Assembly (NCBI RefSeq): GCF_003123685.1
Contig: NZ_QCYJ01000021.1
Span: forward strand, 186,001-250,000
DNA from: Nocardia aurea
GTDB lineage: Bacteria; Actinomycetota; Actinomycetes; Mycobacteriales; Mycobacteriaceae
DNA length: 64,000 nt
Direction: 5' to 3'
The notes beneath the pieces are model-generated. The model was given only the letters and a program-made list of their open reading frames with translations, was not told the DNA's origin and searched no databases. The position numbers were made by a program, and so were the translations under genes. Below, piece by piece: positions 36,645 to 44,853 of the stretch. Position 1 is the first letter of the stretch, and every line of letters begins with the position of its first letter.

Positions 36645-37370
36645 TCAGGCGCGGTCGCCCGTCGCTATCCCCGCGGCATCCGCGGCGGTGGTGAAGACCT
36701 CCTCCAACATCGCCGGGGTCAATCGTCCGGTGAAGGTGTTCTGCTGACTCACGTGGTAGGAGCCGAACAGGTGCAGCGGCGCGCGATCGGCGTCGGCCGG
36801 TGCGAGCAGGACCCGCGCACCGTGCCCGAACGCGGGCCGGGGACGCGGCACGATCCACCCCGCGTCCGCGAGTACCGGCATCAGCGCCCGCCACCCCCAT
36901 CCGCCGAGGACGACGATCGAGCGGATCGTCGGCGCGAGCAACTCCAGTTCGGTGCGCAGCCAGTGGCGGCACCGGTCACGTTCGTCCGGGGTCGGCTTGT
37001 TGTCGGGCGGCGCGCAGTGCACCGGCGCGGTGACGCGGGCGCCGAGCAGGCGGAGACCGTCGTCGCGGTGCACGGCGGTCGGCTGGTTGGTCAGGCCGAC
37101 CGCGTGCATGGCGGCGAAGAGCACGTCGCCGCTGCGGTCACCGGTGAACATGCGTCCGGTGCGGTTGCCGCCGTGCGCCGCGGGCGCGAGGCCGACCACG
37201 AGCAAGCGCGCGTCGTCGGGGCCGTAACCGGGGACGGGCCGTCCCCAGTAGGTCTCCTCGCGGAACGCGGCGCGTTTGTCGCGCGCGACCTGTTCGCGCC
37301 AGGCCACCAGGCGCGGGCACGCGCGGCAGTCGGCGACGGCGGCGTCGAGGGCGGCGATGGTCGGGCACAT
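36645..37370 (-). CDS. Family 5 uracil-DNA glycosylase (UdgB-like)
   Basis: 241 aa. Motif 1 is GLAPAAHGGNRTGRMFTGD at about residues 60-78 and motif 2 is GSYHVSQQNT near 205. Cysteines CRACPRL, HCAPPDNKP and RDRCRHW are placed to bind the 4Fe-4S cluster of this family. It removes uracil and other damaged bases from DNA. Motif 1 lacks the Asp/Asn of family 1 enzymes, as expected. It diverges from the Clp ATPase gene. Confidence 0.9.
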   Translation of the reverse strand: MCPTIAALDAAVADCRACPRLVAWREQVARDKRAAFREETYWGRPVPGYGPDDARLLVVGLAPAAHGGNRTGRMFTGDRSGDVLFAAMHAVGLTNQPTAVHRDDGLRLLGARVTAPVHCAPPDNKPTPDERDRCRHWLRTELELLAPTIRSIVVLGGWGWRALMPVLADAGWIVPRPRPAFGHGARVLLAPADADRAPLHLFGSYHVSQQNTFTGRLTPAMLEEVFTTAADAAGIATGDRA

Positions 37371-37693
37371 CGGCGGTTCAGCTCCCCACCGACGGTCGGA
37401 TCGTCACCCCGGTACCCGGCATCATCTCTGCAGCGTAGGCGTCCGCGCGGGTCACGACTCGGCGCGGGCGTATCGAAGGTGTCACGGTCGGGAGCCACTG
37501 GGCTCGCGATAGAACCGACCGGTTGCGACCGAATGTCGGACGGCGGTAGTTTGCGGTGGTGGCCGCACCGCGGTGTCAGGGCCATGTCGCGAACCAGTGC
37601 AACCGAGTAGTCCGTGGGTGCCGAGATCTCGCAGCATTCGGCCCCTCCGTGATCCGGGCGCCGATCCGGTGCCGCCGACGCAGCGAGGTGGAC
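37371..37693. other. Divergent intergenic region, 323 bp
   Basis: It lies between the uracil-DNA glycosylase and the Clp ATPase. I looked for HspR (CTTGAGT-type) and CIRCE-type heat-shock elements upstream of the ATPase and found none. A ribosome site GAGGTGG sits just before 37694. Nothing else is recognisable. Confidence 0.45.
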
Positions 37694-40147
37694 ATGACCG
37701 ACCCGTGGCCCCGTTCGATGAATTCCTTCGACGATATCTTCCAACGCTTCTTCGGACCGGGATCGACGGCCGAGCCCCCGGTGCAGCGGATCGATCTCGG
37801 TCGTCTGATGACCGACAACGCCAAACTGCTGGTGAACACCGCGCGCGAGACGGCACTGGACTGGGGCAATCCGGAGGTCACCCCGGAACACCTGCTCTAC
37901 GCGGCGACCGAAGCCGAGCCCGGACGCAGCATTCTCGCCGAACTCGGCCAGGACCCGGACAAGATCGCCGAACAGATGCGCACGATCTCCGACACCGGTC
38001 AGGCGGCCGAACCCGCGGACGGAACGCTCACGCTGAGCCCGGCCGCCAAACTCGCCCTGCGCGCCGCCCAGCGCAGCGCCGCCGAGGCGGGCAGCAGCTA
38101 TATCGGCCCGGAGCACATACTGCTCGGCGTCGCGTCCTCGCCGGACAGCCCGGCGGCGCAGGTGCTGCTGTCGGGAGGCAAGAAGCAGGCCGCGGCGGGC
38201 CGCGTGCAGAGCCAGACCCCGACCCTGGACGAATACGGGCGCGACCTCACCGCCGACGCGCGCGCAGGAAAGGTCGACCCGGTGGTCGGCCGGGCCGAGG
38301 AGATCGAGCAGACGGTGGAGATCCTGTCGCGGCGGCGCAAGAACAATCCGGTGCTGATCGGTGATCCCGGCGTCGGGAAGACCGCGATCGTGGAAGGGCT
38401 CGCCCAGCGCATCGTCAACGGCGATGTGCCCGGCACCCTGGCCGATCGCCGCGTGGTCGCCCTCGATATCGGTTCGCTGGTGGCGGGCAGCAAATATCGG
38501 GGTGAATTCGAGGAACGGCTCACCAAGGTCCTCGACGAGGTGCGCGCGCATTCCGACGAACTCATCGTCTTCATCGACGAATTGCACACCATCGTCGGCG
38601 CGGGCAGCGGTTCCGAGGGGTCGATGGACGCGGGGAATCTGCTCAAACCGGCCCTGGCCCGCGGCGAACTGCACGTGGTCGGCGCGACGACCATCGACGA
38701 GTACCGCAAGCACATCGAGAAGGACGCCGCGCTGGAACGCCGCTTCCAGCCCGTGCTGGTGAAAGAGCCCTCGGTGCTGGACACCGTGGAGATCCTGCGC
38801 GGACTCGTCGACGTCTACGAGGAACACCACCAGGTGCGTTTCACCGACGAGGCGCTGGTCGCCGCCGCCGAACTGTCGGATCGCTACATCGCCGACCGCT
38901 TCATGCCGGACAAGGCCATCGATCTGATGGATCAGGCCGGTGCGCGGGTCCGGTTGCGGATCAGGACCCCCGATCCGGACCTGCGCTCGGCGGAGGAGGA
39001 ACTGGCACGGTTGCATAGGGAGAAGGACGCCGCGGTGGCGGCCGAGGACTACGAGAAGGCCAACGCGCTGAAAACCGAGATCGCCGACGCGGAAAGGACA
39101 CTCACCGACGTCGACGCGGGCGAGGTGCCGCAGGTGACGGTCACCGATATCGCCGAGGTGGTGTCACGTCACACCGGCATACCGGTCGCGGATCTCACCG
39201 TCGAGGAACGTCAGCGCCTGCTCGGACTCGAGGACGCGCTGCACAAACGCGTGGTCGGGCAGGACGAGGCGATCGTCGCGGTCGCCGAGGCGGTGCGGCG
39301 CGCGCGGGCCGGGATGAAGGACCCGAACCGCCCGATCGGCTCGTTCCTGTTCCTCGGACCCACCGGTGTCGGCAAGACCGAGCTGGCGAAGGCGCTGGCC
39401 GAGGCCGTCTTCGGTGACGAGGACCGGCTGATCCGATTCGACATGAGCGAATTCCAGGAGAAGCACACCGTGTCGCGCCTGGTCGGCGCGCCTCCCGGAT
39501 ATATCGGCTACGACGATGCCGCCCAGCTCACCGACGCGGTGCGTCGCAGGCCGTATTCGGTGATCCTGTTCGACGAGATCGAGAAGGCGCACCCGGATGT
39601 GTTCAATGTGCTGCTGCAACTGCTCGATGACGGGCGGGTCACCGATTCTCGGGGGCGCACAGTCGATTTCAAGAATACGATCGTCATCCTGACCAGCAAT
39701 ATCGGTTCCGACCTGATTCTTTCCGCGTCCGATCCCGGCGCGATCGAGGACCAGTTGACCCAGCGTCTGCGCACACAGTTCCGCCCCGAATTCCTGAACC
39801 GGATCGACGACACCATCATCTTCCATCGCCTCGATCAGGAGCAGATCCACCACATCGTCGATCTGGTGCTCGACGGCACCAGGCGACTGCTGCACGCCCA
39901 GGACATCGAACTCGACGTCACCGAACCCGCCGTGGACTGGCTGGCCGAGCACGGCTACCAGCCGGAATTCGGCGCGCGCCCACTTCGGCGTACCGTGCAG
40001 AAGGAGTTGGACAACAAATTGTCGAGGCTGTTGCTCGACGGCGCGCTGTCCTCCGGTGACACCGTCCACGTCGACGCCGACGACACCGGCCTGGAGCTCG
40101 CCGCCGTGCACGGTGGCGGCGGGCACACGGTCGAGAAGTCGGTCTAG
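37694..40147 (+). CDS. Clp/Hsp100 AAA+ unfoldase with ClpC-like architecture but no ClpP-docking loop
   Basis: 817 aa from the ATG at 37694. Order: short N-terminal segment and Clp_N repeats (about 20-160), AAA module 1 (Walker [10 protein letters not shown], Walker B VFIDELH), a short UVR-like middle coil ([19 protein letters not shown], about 450-470), AAA module 2 ([23 protein letters not shown]) and the D2-small domain. Between [10 protein letters not shown] and [10 protein letters not shown], where ClpC/ClpA/ClpX carry a hydrophobic-Gly-Phe tripeptide that docks ClpP, none is present. It therefore resembles a ClpB/ClpL-type chaperone functionally, with a ClpC-like middle domain. It stands alone. 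Confidence 0.87.
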   Translation: MTDPWPRSMNSFDDIFQRFFGPGSTAEPPVQRIDLGRLMTDNAKLLVNTARETALDWGNPEVTPEHLLYAATEAEPGRSILAELGQDPDKIAEQMRTISDTGQAAEPADGTLTLSPAAKLALRAAQRSAAEAGSSYIGPEHILLGVASSPDSPAAQVLLSGGKKQAAAGRVQSQTPTLDEYGRDLTADARAGKVDPVVGRAEEIEQTVEILSRRRKNNPVLIGDPGVGKTAIVEGLAQRIVNGDVPGTLADRRVVALDIGSLVAGSKYRGEFEERLTKVLDEVRAHSDELIVFIDELHTIVGAGSGSEGSMDAGNLLKPALARGELHVVGATTIDEYRKHIEKDAALERRFQPVLVKEPSVLDTVEILRGLVDVYEEHHQVRFTDEALVAAAELSDRYIADRFMPDKAIDLMDQAGARVRLRIRTPDPDLRSAEEELARLHREKDAAVAAEDYEKANALKTEIADAERTLTDVDAGEVPQVTVTDIAEVVSRHTGIPVADLTVEERQRLLGLEDALHKRVVGQDEAIVAVAEAVRRARAGMKDPNRPIGSFLFLGPTGVGKTELAKALAEAVFGDEDRLIRFDMSEFQEKHTVSRLVGAPPGYIGYDDAAQLTDAVRRRPYSVILFDEIEKAHPDVFNVLLQLLDDGRVTDSRGRTVDFKNTIVILTSNIGSDLILSASDPGAIEDQLTQRLRTQFRPEFLNRIDDTIIFHRLDQEQIHHIVDLVLDGTRRLLHAQDIELDVTEPAVDWLAEHGYQPEFGARPLRRTVQKELDNKLSRLLLDGALSSGDTVHVDADDTGLELAAVHGGGGHTVEKSV

Positions 40148-40274
40148 ACCGCCCGGTGTGTCGGTCGGATGGCGCGTATGGGTCGTGCGTCGGCATCGCG
40201 ATGCCGGCGTGGAGCAATCGGCGGGCGCTACGGACATCGCTCGGGGAGTTGGGCATTGGGTAGAACAAACGGTG

Positions 40275-40296
40275 CCGTTCGCGACGAGGCGAACGG
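40275..40296 (+). promoter_or_regulatory. Inverted repeat upstream of the LutC gene
   Basis: CCGTTCGC-GACGAG-GCGAACGG (8-bp arms, 6-nt loop) ends 9 nt before the ATG, directly ahead of the GGGCGGAG ribosome site. It could be an operator or a hairpin affecting translation. Confidence 0.4.
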
Positions 40297-40305
40297 TGGG
40301 CGGAG

Positions 40306-40968
40306 ATGAATCCGCGCGAGGATCTGCTGCGTCGTCTGCTGGAAGCGCTGCACGATCTTCCCGATGACGAACGGCTCGTGCCGATGTCACGGGCCCATCA
40401 GCGGCACCCGTCGGACACCACCTCCGGGGACCGCACCGCCCTGGCCGACCTGTTCTCCGACCGCGTCAAACACTACGGCGGACAGGTGTATCACCTGATC
40501 GAGCCCGATATCCCGAACATGGTGTGCGATATTCTCGCGACGCACGGGGTGGAATCGGTGGTGGCGCCGCAGGGGCTGCCCGAATACTGGCTGTCACGGT
40601 GGTCGTCCGCGACCGGACACCGCGTCATCGACGACAGCCCGTTCCTTCCTCAGGAGGAGCTGTCCGGCGCCGACGCGGTCGTCACGACCTGCGCCGCGGC
40701 GGTGGCCGACGCGGGGATCATCGTCCTCGACGGCAGTGCGGGGCAGGGACGGCGCGCACCCACCCTCGCGCCCGAATGTCATGTGTGCGTGGTCCGGGTC
40801 GAGCAGATCGGCGCGACCCTGCCCGAGGTGATCGACCGTCTCGACCATCGCCGCCCGATCACCTGGTTCGGCGGGCCCGCCGCCACCGCCGATCCGCGGT
40901 CCGAGCAGGCGGACGTCCTCACCGCGCCGAGAAAACTCATCGTGCTGATCATCGACCCGGCGGTCTGA
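40306..40968 (+). CDS. lutC: LutC/YkgG-family (LUD domain) protein
   Basis: 220 aa. The LUD domain shows VCDILATHGVESVVAP, then GADAVVTTCAAAVADAGIIV and the conserved run GQGRRAPTLAPECHVCVV. LutC works with LutA and LutB in L-lactate oxidation in Bacillus, but no lutA/lutB is adjacent, and the usual C-terminal SATADIE-type ending is altered to GPAATADPRSEQADVL. It may serve a partner elsewhere or a different role. Confidence 0.78.
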   Translation: MNPREDLLRRLLEALHDLPDDERLVPMSRAHQRHPSDTTSGDRTALADLFSDRVKHYGGQVYHLIEPDIPNMVCDILATHGVESVVAPQGLPEYWLSRWSSATGHRVIDDSPFLPQEELSGADAVVTTCAAAVADAGIIVLDGSAGQGRRAPTLAPECHVCVVRVEQIGATLPEVIDRLDHRRPITWFGGPAATADPRSEQADVLTAPRKLIVLIIDPAV

Positions 40969-41144
40969 GCCGCTCGGGAAACCACACCGGCGCACGCCGT
41001 CCCGACGACGACGCGCGCACGTGACGTCCTTGGTCCCGCCCGCCGATGACCTTCGGCCCTGATCGCGACGATGCCCGGCCTGATGCCATGGTGGCCGGTC
41101 GTCGCGGCCGAATCCCCGAACGTCACAGAGAGGCGGGATATCCG

Positions 41145-42104
41145 TTGGCACGAGATCTGACCCAGCGTGAGATTCTCAGCGAGTTGGAGCCGGTCGCCGA
41201 GACCTGCGTGAACCGGCATCTGGCGTTGGCCAAGGACTGGCAACCGCACGACTACGTACCGTGGGACGCGGGGCGGAACTTCGCGCTGCTCGGCGGAACG
41301 GATTGGGAGCCGGAACAATCCGCGCTCGGTGAGGTCGCGAAGGCCGCCATGGTGACCAATCTGCTCACCGAGGACAATCTGCCCTCCTACCACCGGGAGA
41401 TCTCGCGGAATTTCTCCATGGACGGGGCGTGGGGCACCTGGGTCGGGCGCTGGACCGCCGAGGAGATGCGCCACAGCGTCGTCATCCGCGACTACCTGGT
41501 GGTGACCCGTGGCGTCGACCCGGTGGCGCTGGAACGGGCCAGGATGGCGCATATGACCGACGGATTCGCCTCGGGCGTCACCGATATCGAGGTCGACAGC
41601 GGTGCCGGGTTCCTGCATTCGGTCGCCTACGTCTCGTTCCAGGAACTGGCGACGCGGGTCGCGCACCGCAATACCGGCCGGGTCTGCCAGGACCCCGTCG
41701 CCGACCGCATGTTGCAGCGCATCGCTGCCGACGAGAACCTGCACATGATCTTCTACCGCACCGTGTGCGGCGCGGCACTGGACCTCGCGCCGGATCAGGC
41801 CGTCGAGGCGATCGACCGGGTCGTCCAGAATTTCCGGATGCCGGGGGCGGGCATGCCCGATTTCCGTCGGCACGGTGTGCTGATGGCCAAACACGGCGTG
41901 TACGACCTGCGCCAGCATGTGGAAGAAGTGCTGTGGCCGGTGCTCAGGCAGTGGAATATCTTCGAGCGCGACGATTTCGGAGCGCGCGGCGAACGGGTCC
42001 GCGAAGGGCTCGCCGCCTATCTGGACCATCTCGAGCGAGTCGCCGTGCCCCGTTTCGAGGAGCAGCGCGATCGAGCCCTGGCACGGGAGCGGGCCCGCGC
42101 CTGA
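41145..42104 (+). CDS. Acyl-ACP desaturase (DesA1/DesA2-like)
   Basis: 319 aa if started at the TTG at 41145, placed just before LTQREILSELEPV as in mycobacterial DesA proteins; ATGs at 41046 or 41088 would add Arg-rich residues that look non-coding. Ferritin-type di-iron ligands appear as TEDNLPSYH, WTAEEMRHSVV (ExxH) and ADENLHMIF (ExxH). DWQPHDYVPWDAGRNFALLG is a typical substrate-site segment. The enzyme inserts a double bond into a fatty acyl-ACP, possibly for mycolate precursors. It ends 6 nt from the convergent TetR gene. Confidence 0.87.
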   Translation: MARDLTQREILSELEPVAETCVNRHLALAKDWQPHDYVPWDAGRNFALLGGTDWEPEQSALGEVAKAAMVTNLLTEDNLPSYHREISRNFSMDGAWGTWVGRWTAEEMRHSVVIRDYLVVTRGVDPVALERARMAHMTDGFASGVTDIEVDSGAGFLHSVAYVSFQELATRVAHRNTGRVCQDPVADRMLQRIAADENLHMIFYRTVCGAALDLAPDQAVEAIDRVVQNFRMPGAGMPDFRRHGVLMAKHGVYDLRQHVEEVLWPVLRQWNIFERDDFGARGERVREGLAAYLDHLERVAVPRFEEQRDRALARERARA

Positions 42105-42110
42105 CTCCGC

Positions 42111-42719
42111 TCATTCCAGCGGCGTGACGCCGAGTAGCACCGCGACGACCTGGCGCAGGCGATCGACATCGCCGCGGATGCCTGCCGCGCGATCGTTGTA
42201 GAGGAACGCCTCGCCGAGCCGGACCAGCGCGTAGGCGAGCAGGGACGGCTCCAGCGGCGGCTGATAGCCGTCCTCGGTCATCGCCCTGCCGATCAAATCC
42301 TCGATCGCGGCGACGATCTTCGGCTGCACCGGACCGTCGCTCGCGGTGAGGATGCGCAGCCCGGACATGGGTTCGTGTTCGAAGTACCGTCGGAACGGTT
42401 CGTTATCCGATTCCCACCGGACCAGGCGGCCGTACACCTCGAGCACTCGCGCCGCGCCTCGGGTGCGCCGTTTGGCGTCGGCTCGGTCGAGCATGCGCTG
42501 GTGTTCGTCGACCAGCATGGCGCCGAGTAGTCCGTCGCGGGAACCGAACCAGCGATAGATGGAGGCGCGACTGAGTCCGAGTTCGGCCGCGATGGCTTGG
42601 ACGTCCACCCGTTCGCCCGCGAGGAACGACCGGCGGGTCAGGTCGAGGACCTGCTCCCGCGTGGCGGAGGCCGGCCGTCCGGGAGAACGTGTGGACGGAT
42701 GCCGCTGGGAGGTGCTCAC
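42111..42719 (-). CDS. TetR-family transcriptional regulator
   Basis: 202 aa. The N-terminal HTH is VQAIAAELGLSRASIYRWFG at about residues 40-60, followed by an all-helical ligand domain. It is divergent from the fabG-maoC pair and convergent with the desaturase, so control of fatty-acyl genes is plausible. A small inverted repeat lies just upstream of its start. Confidence 0.87.
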   Translation of the reverse strand: MSTSQRHPSTRSPGRPASATREQVLDLTRRSFLAGERVDVQAIAAELGLSRASIYRWFGSRDGLLGAMLVDEHQRMLDRADAKRRTRGAARVLEVYGRLVRWESDNEPFRRYFEHEPMSGLRILTASDGPVQPKIVAAIEDLIGRAMTEDGYQPPLEPSLLAYALVRLGEAFLYNDRAAGIRGDVDRLRQVVAVLLGVTPLE

Positions 42720-42731
42720 CGCGAGAATAGT

Positions 42732-42747
42732 ACAGCTGAATTGCTGT
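42732..42747. promoter_or_regulatory. Candidate TetR operator
   Basis: ACAGC-TGAATT-GCTGT lies 13 bp upstream of the TetR start and about 120 bp upstream of fabG, in an unusually AT-rich patch. Symmetry and position suggest autoregulation; arms are only 5 bp. Confidence 0.4.
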
Positions 42748-42867
42748 GTATCGAACCTACGTGCGGGTAGTTTTCCGGTCCGACACCTACCGGCCAGTTA
42801 GAGACGCCCAAATGAAGATGTATTTTATGAAGTGTCGTCTCGACCCCCTTCGACCCCAGGAGTCTCC

Positions 42868-43623
42868 ATGAGTGACACCCGAACCGCCATCGTCACCGGC
42901 GCCGCGCGCGGCATCGGCGCGGCCACCGCCCGCAAACTCGCCGAGGACGGATTCGCCGTCGCCATCCTCGATCTGGCGGAGGAGGCGGGTAAACCCGTCG
43001 TCGCCGAAATCGAAGCGGCGGGCGGCCGGGCGCTCGCGGTCGGTGTCGACGTCTCCGACGAAGCGTCGGTCGACGCGGCGGTCCAGCGCGTCGCCGACGA
43101 ACTCGGCGCACCGACCGTGCTGGTGAACAACGCGGGCATCACCAGGGACAACCTGCTGTTCAAGATGAGCGTCGCCGACTGGGACGCGGTGATGGGCGTG
43201 CACCTGCGCGGTTCCTTCCTGATGACGCGGGCGACGCAGAAATACATGACCGAGGCCAAATGGGGCCGCGTGGTCAACCTGTCGAGCACCTCGGCGCTCG
43301 GCAATCGCGGTCAGGTCAACTACTCCGCGGCCAAGGCGGGCCTGCAGGGCTTCACCAAGACGCTGGCGATCGAACTGGGCAAATTCGGCGTGACGGCCAA
43401 CGCCATCGCGCCCGGTTTCATCGAGACCGATATGACCCACGCGACCGCCGAACGTCTCGGTGTGACCTTCGAACAGTTCCGTGACGGTCTGGTGCAGCAG
43501 ATCCCGGTGGCCCGCATCGGCCAGCCGTCCGATATCGCCAACGCCGTCTCCTACCTCGTCAGCGAGGGCGCCGGATTCGTTTCCGGACAGGTCCTCTATG
43601 TCGCCGGTGGACCGACCGACTGA
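42868..43623 (+). CDS. fabG: 3-oxoacyl-ACP reductase (SDR family)
   Basis: 251 aa from the ATG at 42868 behind CAGGAG. The NAD(P) motif is TGAARGIGAAT, then NNAGITRDNLL. The catalytic Ser-Tyr-Lys lies in NLSSTSALGNRGQVNYSAAK, and the end reads LVSEGAGFVSGQVLYVAGG. It reduces 3-ketoacyl thioesters. The maoC gene follows 18 nt later, giving reduction and dehydration steps of one cycle. Confidence 0.88.
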   Translation: MSDTRTAIVTGAARGIGAATARKLAEDGFAVAILDLAEEAGKPVVAEIEAAGGRALAVGVDVSDEASVDAAVQRVADELGAPTVLVNNAGITRDNLLFKMSVADWDAVMGVHLRGSFLMTRATQKYMTEAKWGRVVNLSSTSALGNRGQVNYSAAKAGLQGFTKTLAIELGKFGVTANAIAPGFIETDMTHATAERLGVTFEQFRDGLVQQIPVARIGQPSDIANAVSYLVSEGAGFVSGQVLYVAGGPTD

Positions 43624-43641
43624 TACAGGGGAACCGGACAC

Positions 43642-44094
43642 ATGCGTACGTTCAACGGAATCGCCGAACTCGAGTCGGCGATCGATACCCATCTCGGCTA
43701 CAGCGAATGGCACACCGTCACCCAGAAGCAGATCGATCTGTTCGCCGAGGCGACCGGTGACCACCAGTGGATCCACGTGGATCCGGAGCGGGCCGCGAGC
43801 GGTCCGTTCGGCGCCACCATCGCGCACGGCTACCTGACGTTGTCGCTGCTTCCGATGCTGGTCTCCCAGGTCTACCGGGTCGACGGGCTGAAGATGGCGG
43901 TCAACTACGGCTCCAACAAAGTGCGGTTCGTCTCCGTGGTGCCGGTCGGTAGCCGGGTGCGCGCGGGCGTGGAACTGGTCGGCCTGACCGCCACGCCCGC
44001 GGGCACCCAGTTGGCGGCCAGGGTCACCGTCGAGATCGAGGGCGGAGCCAAGCCCGCCTGCGTGGCCGAGACACTGTCGGTGCTGGTGGGCTGA
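43642..44094 (+). CDS. MaoC-family (R)-enoyl-CoA/ACP hydratase
   Basis: 150-aa single hotdog domain. The hydratase-2 motif is present: ATGDHQWIHVDPERA with the Asp/His pair, and FGATIAHGYLTLSLLP. It hydrates or dehydrates enoyl thioesters and pairs functionally with the upstream FabG. A ribosome site AGGGGA precedes the ATG. A hairpin follows 40 nt after the stop. Confidence 0.9.
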   Translation: MRTFNGIAELESAIDTHLGYSEWHTVTQKQIDLFAEATGDHQWIHVDPERAASGPFGATIAHGYLTLSLLPMLVSQVYRVDGLKMAVNYGSNKVRFVSVVPVGSRVRAGVELVGLTATPAGTQLAARVTVEIEGGAKPACVAETLSVLVG

Positions 44095-44133
44095 GTTCCC
44101 GGCGCGGACTCACCGCGCGACTCGTGGTCCGCA

Positions 44134-44163
44134 CCCGCCCCGAGCCGATACGATCGGGGCGGG
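44134..44163 (+). terminator. Terminator hairpin of the fabG-maoC operon
   Basis: CCCGCCCCGA (44134-44143) and TCGGGGCGGG (44154-44163) make a perfect 10-bp stem with a 10-nt loop, 40 nt after the maoC stop. Confidence 0.65.
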
Positions 44164-44277
44164 GATGTCCTATCCCCGGACAGGGCTTGCTGGACGATTC
44201 GCGTGCGATCGGCTGCCGGTAGCGCGCGGACCACGGCGTGCGCCGCGCGGAGACGGGCGGTGCGGAACGAGGACCGC

Positions 44278-44730
44278 ATGAGGGACCATCGCACGAGGGG
44301 CCACCGCACCGCCCGGGTCGCGATCGCCTACCGATCGCCGGTCCTTCGCGCCGCGGTCACCGGTATCGCCGCCCTCGCCTGCGTCCTCGGCGCGGGGATC
44401 CAGCCGCCGCACGCCGCCGCCACCGTGACCAGGATCGGGGTACTTCCCGATATCAACTACGGACCGCTCACCAACTACGGCACCGGCTGCTCCTACACGA
44501 TCGAGGCCGTCCTCACCGACGCCGTCACCCCGGTCTCGCTCTACGACAACGGAATTCCGCTCGCCACCATCGCGCCGACCGGCGGCGTCGCGCTCGCGAC
44601 CTGGATTCCCACCTCGCGCGGCCCACACACCCTCACCGCCGTACAGGCGCCGCAGAGCGGTCCGGTTCCCGGCGTGAGCGTCTACGTCGGGGTCGGTATG
44701 CCCATCGGCACCTCCTGCCTGGTCGTGTGA
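44278..44730 (+). CDS. Secreted Ig-like-domain protein of unknown function
   Basis: 150 aa from the ATG at 44278 (GAGG upstream). An Arg/His-rich start is followed by a Sec-type hydrophobic core (LRAAVTGIAALACVLGAG) and a likely cleavage after HAA near residue 48. The mature part of about 100 residues is beta-rich with a pattern like bacterial Ig-like repeats (VSLYDNGIPLATIAPTGG). Two cysteines (GTGCSYT and GTSCLVV) could form a disulfide. No partner is evident. Confidence 0.72.
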   Translation: MRDHRTRGHRTARVAIAYRSPVLRAAVTGIAALACVLGAGIQPPHAAATVTRIGVLPDINYGPLTNYGTGCSYTIEAVLTDAVTPVSLYDNGIPLATIAPTGGVALATWIPTSRGPHTLTAVQAPQSGPVPGVSVYVGVGMPIGTSCLVV

Positions 44731-44853
44731 TTCGCGTGCGACGCCGCCACCGATGAGAGCCGATCACCGCACGTCGGTACGTCTGCGGAACCTGTCCGAG
44801 CCCTCTACAGTTGATCGGCACGCACGGGGGGTTCCTGTCACACGGAGGGGTAG

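Noticed and set aside
37091..39016. 641-codon minus-strand open frame
   Set aside because: Opposite the Clp ATPase and partly in a second frame of the glycosylase; no domain.
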